Assembly: GCA_021018815.1 (NCBI GenBank) | Contig: JAITYX010000040.1 | Location: 5,076,501-5,140,500 of the forward strand | Direction of reading: 5' to 3' | DNA length: 64,000 nucleotides | Source of the DNA: Talinum fruticosum | Lineage: Eukaryota; Streptophyta; Magnoliopsida; Caryophyllales; Talinaceae | Shown: positions 53,796 to 64,000 of the stretch, one piece after another | How positions within the stretch are numbered: the first letter of the stretch is position 1 | How the letters are laid out: every line of letters begins with the position of its first letter | Translations under genes and position numbers: made by a program | The notes under the pieces: generated by a model | The model's input: the letters and a program-made list of their open reading frames with translations, nothing else | What the model was told of the DNA's origin: nothing | Databases searched by the model: none

Positions 53796-55592
53796 CCGCC
53801 TGAGTTAATTCGATCATGAAGTCCATGGTTCTATGTATGGACGTAAGAAGAGGATATGTTGCGACCGAGTGAAGGCTTTTGTGTCTATCTTTCTTGTTGT
53901 GCCGAGCGATCATATCTATAGGTGTTTTCTTGGAGTTCTTCAAATCCTACTATGATTGGTACAATGAGGCACTACAGTCCCTGTGGGACTCGTACATGGC
54001 CAGCGCGGCCACACCTTGGGCCCGACTGTTTTGTGATTTCTCACGGGCCCGAGCAGTCCTTGGTTATTTTTATTTCTTATCCCAGCTTGTGGCGCGTATC
54101 TTATTTTGGGCTATGCACTTGCGATTTTTCCTTTTTTTAATTTTCTTTTAGGGGCAATAAGGGCTAGTGCCATTTTTTTATTTTTGACTTTGTAGTTTTT
54201 CTTAGGTTTTGTGCATCATATTAAATAAAAGAACGCATTTTTAGAATCGAGTCTTGCATTTCATCTTATTGCATAAGAGTCTTCATTACAAAATAAATAA
54301 TATATTAACAAAACAAGCACCCTATAAGAGGTCCATGAATCGACAAACAGTGGAGGCAGCAAGCAATCATCTACGCATCGTCATTAGAGTCGTCATCGAA
54401 GATGTAATTCCGAAGTCCTCTAAGATAGACATAGAGAATCAGCGACCTTCTTGGCCTTGATGCGAGCTACCTCCGTGGTCCCAAGATTGAGGAACCTCAT
54501 GTGATGGTCTCGCTATAAAAAGACCGAGCGAAGTAAAGAGGGTTCCCAGTGGCGATCGAAGGCTTGCAAGGGTAAGATGTTCAAGCTCTCCTCGGAATGG
54601 ATAGGTCCCGCATCGGAGGTACTAGGCTCGAAGGTGCTAGGTCTCGTCTCGGACGCACTCCTATAATGAGTGCGCCATGAAGAACATCATGACGAGCCTT
54701 GTCTAGCATTACTACTAGAAGGCATTTGCTACTCGGAAGCTTAGGATGATGTCTTAGGAGCACTAGGTAGATTGCTTGGAAGGAGTTGCTCTAGATCGAC
54801 GTCCCTACAAGATCAAAGACGCTATTAGCAAACCGCTAAAAGAACAAGGAAATTAGCATTACACTAATCGAGGGTTTACCCGGAAGTAGAGAAAGATCGT
54901 CCGGTCAAGAAATTTTGGATTCCATGAAAAGTTGACTGAAATCTAATAGATATGCCCAAGTCGGTCAAGGCATCCTAGCATATAAAACAAGGTCAAACAA
55001 TTAGTAAGGGAACCAAAGGAATCCGGCCAAGCACGCCGGAGGCCATGCTTACTAAAGGTCGGCCGGTGCCGGCCACGAGGCGCCGTGGAGTCCAATCACC
55101 GACGGCTTTGCAACCTAGCCCACCTCCCTAGTCGAAGTAGTCATGTCCACTTAGAGCATGTGATTTTCGTCCCTTGTGCATGCAAGTGGAAGCTTTTGGG
55201 CCCACTAATTAGCTTTTTCGAACAGTTTTATCGATCTGTTTCGACTGAATTATTCGAGATAAAAATACTAAGCTTTTGTCAATTCGAGTTATGCACTAAC
55301 AAGTGTGCTAGCACAACAGATTATTCAAAGAAACTTCAGATCAAAAGACCATCGAAGTTTCGAGTATCAAAATATGCCAAGCTTTAGGCTTTGATCAAGC
55401 TAAGCTTAGGATCCTTTTGCCGAACTTCGAACGCATACATCATGATCAAGTTCAGGTCTCACTTTGGCGTTCGGGTTTGATTACAACAAATTCCAAGCAT
55501 CACACAATGCCTTATAGAAATCGAGGTAAGTACCCTTTAGTGTCTACTTTGACCCTTCGTCTTTTTAGACTCGGTCAAAGTAGGATCTAACT
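53796..55592. other. Tat-like remnant or intergenic DNA
   Basis: It includes a T-rich tract (54120-54250), then moderately GC DNA with short open frames (54254-54460, 55085-55387) without motifs. Nothing firm. The words AGGTAAGTACCCTTTAGTGTC near 55523 precede the putative LTR start. Confidence 0.4.
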
Positions 55593-55832
55593 GTAGACAC
55601 CTAAAAAGTGTCGTCCTTTATCTCTTTATTTACGTGTTTTGTTTGTTGAGCCGATGATGATAATCCCAAGTCCTGTTTGTGGATTATCATCATCGGCTCA
55701 ACAAATCCTCTTTTCTTTCGGATCGTCCAAGAGCCGGATCGAGCCTTTAGAGATTGTGGAGTTCCATGCTATGTGCGAGGAAATTGCAAGTGCAGAATAC
55801 CGCATTCTACTTTTGTCCAAATCGGACAAGGA
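55593..55832 (+). mobile_element. Start of a Tat-like gypsy LTR (truncated by element C)
   Basis: TGTAGACACCTAAAAAGTGTC resembles the conserved TGTAGACACCTAA start of Tat-lineage LTRs. It contains a perfect 25-bp inverted repeat. It ends where element C's LTR starts at 55833. Confidence 0.4.
55642..55705. repeat. Perfect 25-bp inverted repeat, 14-bp loop
   Basis: The arms at 55642-55666 and 55681-55705 are exact reverse complements (TTTGTTGAGCCGATGATGA + TAATCC). The loop is CAAGTCCTGTTTGT. A hairpin this perfect in decayed sequence is unusual. Possible origins are a recent inverted duplication or a small foldback insertion. Confidence 0.95.
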
Positions 55833-57366
55833 TGAAGACTCGGACTTTGTATATATAACATTCCGAGTACTATCAAGGAATCAGGTACAAACTTCATCTC
55901 TTGTAAGTTTTGATTATAAGTCATTCTAAGTGTGTTAAAAAATTTTTCGAGTGGTATAGAACCTAATCCGAATGTTATAGAAGCTATTGCATATGTTTTT
56001 ATTTGAGTCTAACCGAATCGGAAAGCATACTCTTGCTCATCTTTTAACACTTGCTATTCCGAGTCACTCGAGACAACACTCGAACTTATCGCATGTTCAA
56101 ACATTCACTCTAACACGTTTAAACTCAAGTCTAACTTCATATTCCAAGTTCAAGTGAATTACAACGAGTAATTCATCCTTCTAAGTTAACATGTTTTGTT
56201 TGAACTATATTTGTCTAGATCAAGTATTCTTTCTCTTATATTCTTTATCTAACTTGATCTTTCTCCGGATCGACTCGGATGGAATTTGAGTATAATGAAT
56301 ATTAGACTCGGAAAATTCCATGCTTTTTTGACTCGAGATAATTATGCAATTAATTATCTTAATTAATTTATTATCCGTGTTTAATCTCGGACCAAAGCAC
56401 CTTATACTTTGAGAACCAAAATTGATTTACTTTTGTAGGTTATTTAAACGACGTTATCCTACTTTTGAATTACCAAATTAATCGGTTTCAAGATGTCAAA
56501 TCACCAGCAGACAAGGCTTTTTCTACTTTTGACCAAGGCCCGAAACTCTATTAGGGTTGTATGTTTCCAAAGCTGAAATCTTCAACGCTAAGCTCAACGG
56601 TGGTTTCCACCATACTTTTCGGACACCGCCAATGGATTGGAACATCCTAAGAAGTCAAGAGCCGTTGCACAACGTTCACATCTCAACGAATCTTTTCTAA
56701 GCGACTTAGAAAAGCCATTACAACGATCCACAGAGGACTTCTATTCGAAGCTAGTCACAATGACTAATCTGCTTCATCATCTATAAATAGAAGCCAACTC
56801 TTAAGATTTGAAGATTGCTTGGAACCATTGTCAATACACATACTTAAGCAAAAGTCTTTGTATTCATACTCAATCTTCTACTTACAACTCCAACTCTGTA
56901 CTTAACATCTTTCTAAGTTGTAAGGTCTTGTAATCAGTCACGACCTTTTATTCTTACTTTCCGAGTAAGGTCCCTCGAATGAGCTGCAAGGGTTAACTCA
57001 GCTCAGTTGTCCCTAGCTGTAAAGGTTACCTCGGTTAGAAAATACTAGATCGGATAAGGGAACTTCGAGTCTAGGAAAATCTTGTAAGGAATTGTCCAAA
57101 AGAGCAATAATGGTGAAGTCTTTCTAATGTATTTTGTGGATTCAAAATAGTGGATTTGACTTGGTGCTTGGATTAGCACTGGCCGTGGTTTTCTACCCCG
57201 GGAGGGTTTCCACGGAAATTCGAGTTCATACTTTTCCGAGTCCAATCTAGACTCGGATTGTCTTAAAGTTTGTCTTAAACTTTAATCTTTCATTTATTGT
57301 TCAACTTTCCTCATCACCCTATTCACCCCCTCTAGGGTGACTAACTCTCTCCAAGAGCAAACCTCA
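55833..57366 (+). repeat. 5' LTR of element C
   Basis: TGAAGACTCGG to AGCAAACCTCA (one T shorter than the family end), 1534 bp. The TATA box TATAAATA is at 56782-56789. The palindrome at about 56692-56714 reads CTTTTCTAAG, three bases, CTTAGAAAAG. It matches the outer solo LTR (17479-20500) better than element A. Confidence 0.93.
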
Positions 57367-57381
57367 ATTGGTATTAGAGGC
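57367..57381 (+). promoter_or_regulatory. Primer-binding site of element C
   Basis: ATTGGTATTAGAGGC, the iMet-type site with C-to-T at position 7. Confidence 0.85.
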
Positions 57382-57426
57382 AAGCCTTTCAGAAAGGATC
57401 TAACCGTCCAAAGGTCTAAAGATAAA

Positions 57427-59200
57427 ATGGCTCAAAACAATGGTGAGTTCAATGAAAGAAGATATTCCAACAGACCACCAAAGTTTAAAGGATAAAATTT
57501 CATACATCTGGAAGAAGCTCATGGAATGCTTTCTACTAGATCATGATGAAGATGTATGGAACATCATACGAGAAGGCAACTACATTCCAATGAGGATGGA
57601 GGAAACAAGACTCGTGCCCAAAGCAAAGGTCGAGTACACCACGAAGAAGCGAGAGAAGTTCGGAAAGAACTTGAAGGCGATGAACATTCGATGTGCAGCT
57701 CGAAGAATACAACAGAGTGTCGACTTGTGACACAGCAAAAGAAGTGTGGGACACTCTTGTCAACACATATGAAGGCACTAGCCAAGTAAGAAAAGCAAAG
57801 ATAAGCCAATATCTTCACAAGTATGAGACTGTTCAAGATGGAGCCGAAGAAAACATCACTCGGATGTTCATCCACTTCACTGAGATTACTAACAATCTCA
57901 AATCTACGTGTAGAAATATTTCCCATGAGGAAATGTGCGGAAAGATACTCAAAAGCCTACCTAAGAGAAGATGGGGTCCAAAAGTAACCGCCATCAAGGA
58001 AGCTCGGAACCTCTCTCTGTTAAAGCCGGACAAGCTCATCGGGAAGCTACTCTCCCATGAGATCCATCCGGAAGAAGAGGACGCCGAGGTCAGCACCAAA
58101 AAGAATATCGCGCTGAAGGCCTCGGAAAAAGAGAAGAAAATGCGAGTTCATAAGACTCGGAAGAAGATCCCATGACACTTATCGCTAGAGGCTTCAAAAG
58201 GATGATGAAGCATAAGAGATGGGATAAACGGCCAAGAGAAGAGTTCTACAAGAAAGACAAGAATGATAGAAAAGGTAAACATTCTTCCCCTTCAAAGTTA
58301 TCTTTAACTAAGAACTCCAACTGTTTTGAATGTGGTAGCAAGGATCATATAGTCAAAGACTGTCCCAAGAAGAAAGAGGGATAGAAAGAAAAAGAAGGAT
58401 ATGATGGCCACATGGAGTGATGAGGATTCATCCGAAGAAGATGAAGACTTAGACGACTCAAAGTGTCCGATGGCACTGTCGGACTCGAAGCTGAATCTAA
58501 GTCGGACTCGGATCACTCGGACATCGAGGAAATGAATCCTCAGGAGGTAATTGAATATTTCCTCAAGTTCTCCAAAGTTGATTTAGCTAAATACATTTAC
58601 ACTTTGGAAGAGAAGTCCAATTCCGATTCTTCGAATTTAAAGAACAACTTGAGTCTATACTTCTAAGAGCATTTCTTTGAAAAATGAATTAGAAAAATTG
58701 AGACTTACTCTAATAGAACTCAAGACTAGTGCTCGGTCTAATGAGACTGAGTCTAAGTCATTCGAAGAGAAAATGAGCATCCGAAGCAAAAGCTTAATGA
58801 GTCTCAAGAACTTGTTTTGAAGTTTACTCAAGGTCGGAAAAACCTTGACATGCTCTTAAGGTCTCCATGTGTCTCCTTCAAAAAGAAGGACTCGGTTTTA
58901 ACAAGGAGGAGGAATCCAATTCCTACTCGGAGCTTTTAAAAATGATTCCAGAGCTGTGAAGTTCGGGAAGGCTGAGTATGGTCCCATTCATAAGAATGAA
59001 AAGAGGACTAAGCCCGGACCAGCTTACAGGAAAAAACCTTCTCCACCGGTTTATAAAAGAAAAAAATTTTAAAAGAAAGAGACACAGACTCAATTCTTTA
59101 AAAGAAAGACTCAGAATTAGACCAAACCCAAAGTCATTCGAATCCGGGTTCCCAAGAGTCTTCTTCTTCAGAAAAGGACCACGATAAAGGGAGTTACTTG
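57427..59200 (+). pseudogene. Element C gag
   Basis: ATG 57427 (MAQNNGEFNERRYSNRPPKF). A stop after KFKG leads into IWKKLMECFLLDHDEDVWNI, then AKEVWDTLVNTYEGTSQVRK and WGPKVTAIKEARNLS. The CCHC knuckle CFECGSKDHIVKDC lies at about 58322-58363. An acidic stretch and a charged linker follow. Frame changes at 57640-57700 coincide with ACCACGAAGAAGCGAGAG, where ACTG and CAG forms are expected. Confidence 0.88.
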
Positions 59201-59214
59201 GGTTTGTTAGAGGA

Positions 59215-62177
59215 AGTGAGAAAGGTTAGTTTGTTTCGACTTGCGGGTTGCTCGAAAAGAACAAAACAACATTGGTACCCGGACAGTGGATGCTCACGCC
59301 ACATGATAGGAAATTCTCGACTCTTTTCTAAGTTAGAAGAGTATAATGGAGGCAAAGTCACATTTGGAGATGATAGCAAGGGCAAGATAACTAGGATAGG
59401 CAAGATTGGAAAAGACGACAATCTGGTCGACCCAGTCTACCTTGTCAAGGGATTGAAGTACAATCTACTTAGCATCTCTCAATTATCCGACAAAGGTCAA
59501 GAGGTAAGATTCACTTAGACAAACTGTTATATTTATGATGAAACTACCAAAGAGACTAAGCTCTCGGTAAGAGATCGAGTAATACCTACACTATTCCTCT
59601 GTCTAACCGAGTCGGGATTTATCTTGTTTAAAAGCATCTTTACATGATGATTCTTGGATGTGGCATTATAGATTAGGTTATGTTAGCATGCATACCATTA
59701 AGAAGCTTTCATCTTACGGTTTAGTTAGAGGATTACCTAATTGTGCGTTTAAGAAAGATAAAATTTGTGAAGCATGCACAAAGGGAAACAGTCGAGATGA
59801 TCTTTCAAATCTCTCAAAACTATTTCCACATCCAAAATGCTTGAAATGTTGCATATGGACTTATGTGGTGAAATCCCTGTCAAGAGTCTCGGAGGTAAAT
59901 CATATGTGCTTGTGATTGTTGATGACTACTCACGATTTACCCGGGTTTGTTTTCTTAAGCACAAAAATGAAGCTTTCAAAGAGTTCAACAAGCTCTGCGA
60001 GAAAATTCAAGTTGAGTCTCGGACTCGAGATCAAAAAATTCGAACCGACCATGGAAGAGAGCTCGACTACTCGGAATTTACAGAGTTCGGTGATAAGAAT
60101 GGTATCTCCCACAACTTCTCAGCACCAAGAACTCCTCAACAAAATGGAGTAGTGGAGAGAAAGAATCGAACTCTTGAAGAAATAGGAAGGACAGTGATGA
60201 TTGAGCATGATCTACCTTACTACTTAGGCTGAGGCGATCGACACGGCAAACTACATATTGAATAGATGCCTCATTAGACCCATCCTAAAGAAAACTCCGT
60301 ACGAGCTCTACAAAGGGAAGAAAGTCAACATTTCATACTTCAAACCCTTTGGATGTAAATGTTATGTTCATAACAATGGTAAGGATCACCGGACCAAGTT
60401 TGATGCTCGGTCGGATGAAGGTATTTTTCTTGGTTATTCATCTCATAGCAAAGCATATCGAATTTTCAATAAAAGAACTAACAAAGTGGAAGAAAGCATC
60501 CACGGTTTTTTATGAGATTAAGCAGGGAAAACCAATGAGTCAACATTCTCAGCTCCGAAGCTCAGTCGAGATGATGATCTTAGTGAAGATGAGCTCAGAA
60601 AGAGTCAAGGAGAGGTCACTTAGAATGAGGTAACTAAGAACAACTCGACTCGGAATGAGATAACTCAAGAGCCAACTCACAATGTTGAAGGACAATCGGA
60701 TGAACAAGCTCACTTAGAACAGGACTTCGAAGATCAACCAATTCAACCTACAAATCTGGAGAACCGAGAGGATAGGTAGATCATTCAAATATGCTTTGAG
60801 CCACCCACTCGAAAATATTTTGTCCGATATTAACGAGTGGGGTAAGAACTTGTTCCTCTCTACAAAATCTATGCGCATTCACTGCATTCATTTCATTAAC
60901 TGAACCTAGAAATGCACTAGAGGCCCTAAATGAACCAGAATGGGTGGAGGCCATGCAAGAGGAACTTAATCAATTCGAAAGAAACCAAGTCCGGACTCGA
61001 CCAAACAACCTTCGACCACCCAGTCATAGGAACCAAATGGGTTTTCAAGAACAAACTGGATGAAGGTGGGTTGGTAGTCGAAATAAGGCTAAACTTATGG
61101 CTCAAGGTTACAATCAAGAAGAAGGGATTGATTGTGGGGAAACATTTGCACCTATAGCTAGGATTGAAGCTATTAGAATCTTATTGGCATTTGCATCAAG
61201 CATGAATATCAACCTATATCAAATGGATGTTAAATGTGCTTTCCTTAATGGTTTCATTGAAGAGGAAGTCTATGTTGAGCAACCTCGCTGGATTTGAAAA
61301 CTCATAATTTCAAAATCATGTTTTCAAGCTGCAAAAAGCTCTTTATGGTCTTAAACAAGCTCCTAGAGCTTGGTATGAAAGACTCGAGCAATTTCTTAGT
61401 TGAAAATGATTTCAGAAGAGGTCAGATTGACTAGACTCGTTTTATAAAAACCAAGGGGAAAGACTTTCTTATTGCTCGGATCTATGTTGATGATATAATA
61501 TTTGGAGCTACTAATGAAATTCTATGTCGAGATTTTTCGAGTTAATGAGACAGGAATTTCAAATGAGCATGTCGGGAGAACTCAATTTCTTCCTTGGCCT
61601 ACAAATTAAGCAAGATAAAGATGGAATCTATGTCCATAAATCAAAATATGGCAAGGAGCTGCTGAAGAAGTACAAACTTCAAGATGCAAAACATGCAGCG
61701 AACACTAATGAGCAAGCAGCATTAAAGCTGGATTCGGATGAAAAAGGTAAAGGAGTAGATCGAAACTTTATCGAGGTATAATTGGATCTATGCTGTATCT
61801 TACTTCCAGTATACTAGACATAATGTTTAGTGTATGTCCGTGTGTAAGATTTCGAGGCTAATCCAAAAGAATCACATCTCACTACGATAAAGAGAATTTT
61901 CGGATATCTTGCGGGGACTCGGAATCTAGGTCTATGGTATCCAAGAGACTTAGAACCGACTCTCATTGGATACTCGAGATGCTGACTATGCTGGGTACAA
62001 AGTTGATAGAAAGAGCACCTCAGGAGCCTACCAATTTCTGGGTCAATCCCTTATATCTTGGCACTCAAAGAAGCAGAACTCAATAGCTCTATCAACTGCT
62101 GAAGCTGAATACATTGCAGTCTGGAGCATGTCTGTGCTCAAATTTTATGGATCAAGCAACGCTTGAGGGATCTTGGA
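59215..62177 (+). pseudogene. Element C pol, truncated
   Basis: The protease keeps Asp-Ser-Gly (59282-59290; HWYPDSGCSRHM). GAG-pre-integrase motif (WHYRLGYVS, CEACTKG). The integrase core is best preserved of the three (LHMDLCGEIPVKSLGGKSYV, TDHGREL, QQNGVVERKNRTLEEIG, about 59855-60230). RT has [33 protein letters not shown] and YVDD (about 61482-61493). RNase H starts DADYAGYKVDRKSTSGAYQF and LSTAEAEYIAVWSM. It is cut off before the TKPLS end. Confidence 0.9.
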
Positions 62178-62201
62178 CAATGACTTTTGATCAAGTATGT
62201 A
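62178..62201 (+). repeat. Templated filler at the C/D junction
   Basis: 62177-62201 (ACAATGACTTTTGATC + AAGTATGTA) is an exact copy of 62278-62302, 101 bp away in element D's LTR. It sits between element C RNase H and the broken end of D's LTR. Confidence 0.85.
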
Positions 62202-63285
62202 ACTGAGTACAAGACCTTACAACTCGGAATATGATGAAATACGAATTGGAGTTGTAAGTAGAAGATTGAGAATGAATACAATGACTTTTGATCAAGTATG
62301 TATTTTTACAATTGGTTCAGCAAGCTTCAAGTCTTGAGAGTTGGCTTCTATTTATAGATGACCAAGCAACATAGCCGTTGTATCCATCTTCCGATTGAGA
62401 GTCCTTTGTGACCGTTGTAATGGAATTTACGAGTCACTCCGAAAATATCCGTTTGAAATATGAACGTTAAACAACGGCTCTTGACTCCTTGGAAGTGCCT
62501 AAAACCACTTGGTTGTGTCTTCAAAAGTAAGGTGGAAACCACCGTTTAGCTTGGTGTTACTGATTTCTAGTTTTGGAAACACACGGGCCTGACACGGTCT
62601 TACGGGGCTAGGTCGAGAGGTGGAAAAAGCCTTGTCTATTGTTGATTTGACGTTTTGAAGTCGGTTACTTTTGTATTTCAGATTAGGATAGCCTCGTTTG
62701 AATAACCTACAAAAGTAAATCAATTTGGTTCTCAAAGTATAAAATACTTTGGTCCAAGATTAGACACGAGATAATATTATAATTAAGATAATTAAGAGAT
62801 AATTATCTAGGTTAGAAAAGAAAAGGAATTTTACGAGTCTAATATCCATGAAACTCAAATTCCATCCGAGTCGGTCTAGTAGTCAATCAAGTCGGATAAA
62901 GAATATCGAGTAAACAAACTTGATCTAGACTAAACAATATTCAAACGAGAATATGCTGACTAGGAACAATGTAATTCCCGAACCATGAAGTCGGACCTGA
63001 GTTTATGTGTATGAACACAAGTGTTTGAACATGCGATAAATCCGAGCGTTGGGTGACTCGGAACCGAGTGTGAAATGGCATGTAGAGATATGCATTCTAA
63101 GTTAGTCGAGTCGAGGCTAAAACATTAAAATAGTTTCTATAACACTTAGAGAAAATGATATATCACTTAGAAAAGTTTCTAGAGCACACGGAATGAGTTG
63201 AAGTCAAAACTCTATAAGAGATGAAGTCTTATACCCGACTTCTCGATGGAATCCATAAACGTGTAAGTAAGAGTCCGAGTCTTCA
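62202..63285 (-). repeat. 3' LTR of element D, truncated
   Basis: On the minus strand it starts TGAAGACTCGG at 63285. It includes the TATA region at about 62349-62356 (ATTTATAG on plus) and AACGGCTA. It stops at 62202 before the R/U5 end. Confidence 0.9.
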
Positions 63286-63301
63286 ATCTCCCCTTTTTGA
63301 T
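63286..63301 (-). promoter_or_regulatory. Polypurine tract of element D
   Basis: On the minus strand, ATCAAAAAGGGGAGAT directly precedes the LTR start. It is intact, like that of A. Confidence 0.9.
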
Positions 63302-64000
63302 GAAAGGCATTCCATACTTAGACAGAAACTTTGTTAGTGATAAGATATTGAATCTGTAACCTCGCTCAGAAAAGAAACTTAAATTTTCATAGTTGTCGGA
63401 ACAAGAGAGGTCCGAACAATAATTGTTAATGATGCTAAGCAATAAAACATATTAGATGGAAACTCGAAATACTTGCATTAACTATCGGACTTAGAAAGAA
63501 TTGTAATGAAATGTAGTACTTCATTGAATTTAAAGAGAATATTTACAGAGAGTGAGAGAGAGAAACTCCCCTAAAGAAGACAACAAATTTTTCTATCTAT
63601 ATTCTCCCCTTGCCTTTCAACGAAAAACAAAAAAGTAGGAAGAATACAACAGGAAGTACAAGTTTGATGTATGGAAAACAAAAAAAGCGTAAATAAGAGA
63701 AGAAAGAGTTGAGAGCAGGTGAGCTTACTTGAGATGGTCTTCACGAAGCTTGAAATTACCGGAAATCGTTGTAGACGCAGAGTGCTTGTGCGCGAAGTTT
63801 TGATTTCGAGAGAGAGAGTGAGCGAAAAGTAAAGTAACAAAATGAAGGAGAATAGTTGATATTTATAGGAAAATAATCGTCCTTCAATATCCGTTCCGAC
63901 TCGGCTCTTTCATCGGTCACCTCGAGACCGGTGTGACGGTTCTCTTCTTTAACGGTTAGAATTCTAGCGGTTATCTCCCAACGGCTAGTTATCCGATCAC
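63302..64000 (-). promoter_or_regulatory. Element D spacer with putative internal promoter and no ORF
   Basis: The TATA box (TATAAAT, plus-strand 63861-63867) is followed on the minus strand by CTATTCTCCTTCATTTTG and a CT-rich leader, as in B and A. Repeated CCGTTG/ACCGTT words lie upstream (63905-63990). No env-like ATG follows. The leader runs directly into the 3' spacer and LTR. Confidence 0.5.

Larger units (their letters stand above)
55833..62177 (+). mobile_element. Element C: Sirevirus-type Ty1/copia element, truncated in RNase H
   Basis: LTR, PBS, gag and pol are arranged as in A. The element stops within RNase H at about 62177, where element D sequence begins. It has no env-like ORF, no polypurine tract and no 3' LTR. 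Flank bases left of the LTR are AAGGA. Confidence 0.93.
62202..64000 (-). mobile_element. Element D: Sirevirus-type element lacking the env-like ORF, runs off window
   Basis: On the minus strand, from right to left: pol/env spacer with internal promoter (64000 to about 63740), 3' spacer, polypurine tract (63286-63301), 3' LTR (63285 down to 62202, its 3' end missing). The interval that holds 1.6 kb of env-like ORF in A and B is collapsed to a join near 63695-63745. The rest of D lies to the right. Confidence 0.88.

Overview
The window is plant nuclear DNA, probably from a dicot-type angiosperm; I cannot name the species. The evidence is an intron-rich SUVH-family histone methyltransferase gene, a decayed piece of plastid 16S rDNA, plant-type Ty1/copia, Ty3/gypsy, CACTA, hAT-like and SINE-like elements, and no operon-like organisation.

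Region 1 (1-13.4 kb) holds the 3' two thirds of one real gene on the plus strand: eight exons (1780-12993) encoding the end of the SRA domain, pre-SET, SET and post-SET of an H3K9 methyltransferase most like SUVH4/KRYPTONITE. Its earlier exons lie left of the window. Its introns carry a plastid rRNA insertion, an hAT-like MITE with 8-bp target duplications, a probable foldback element, an antisense gene fragment, and a 74-bp tandem duplication that copies a 3' splice site.

Region 2 (13.4-20.5 kb) is intergenic. It has a GC-rich element, a tRNA-derived SINE-like sequence, short tandem repeats, and a solo copia LTR with a second solo LTR inserted inside it in the opposite orientation. Both solo LTRs have exact 5-bp target duplications.

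Region 3 (20.5-44.2 kb) is a nest. A FAR1-related (FRS, MULE-transposase-derived) gene fragment is interrupted by a minus-strand Sirevirus-type Ty1/copia element (B). The env-like third ORF of B is in turn interrupted by a plus-strand element of the same family (A, 25201-36140, target duplication GATTT).

Region 4 (44.2-55.8 kb) is a CACTA transposon remnant (DUF8039 and Ulp1-protease exons, right terminus at 52201). It is interrupted by a 3-kb gypsy solo LTR and by a deleted Athila-like gypsy element. It is followed by a diverged copia LTR piece and a Tat-like gypsy remnant with an antisense DUF7745-like ORF.

Region 5 (55.8-64.0 kb) holds a third Sirevirus-type element (C), truncated in RNase H. 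C is joined through a templated filler to a fourth, minus-strand element (D) that lacks the env-like ORF and runs off the right edge.

Two observations stand out. (i) Copies of the Sirevirus family differ from one another mainly at a few words (CAG/CTG, CTCGGAA), in ways that look like consensus errors at methylated CHG/CG sites rather than ordinary decay, so many of the ORF breaks may not be real. (ii) The spacer between pol and the env-like ORF has a conserved TATA box and pyrimidine-rich leader, suggesting an internal promoter. It is kept even in element D, which has lost the ORF.
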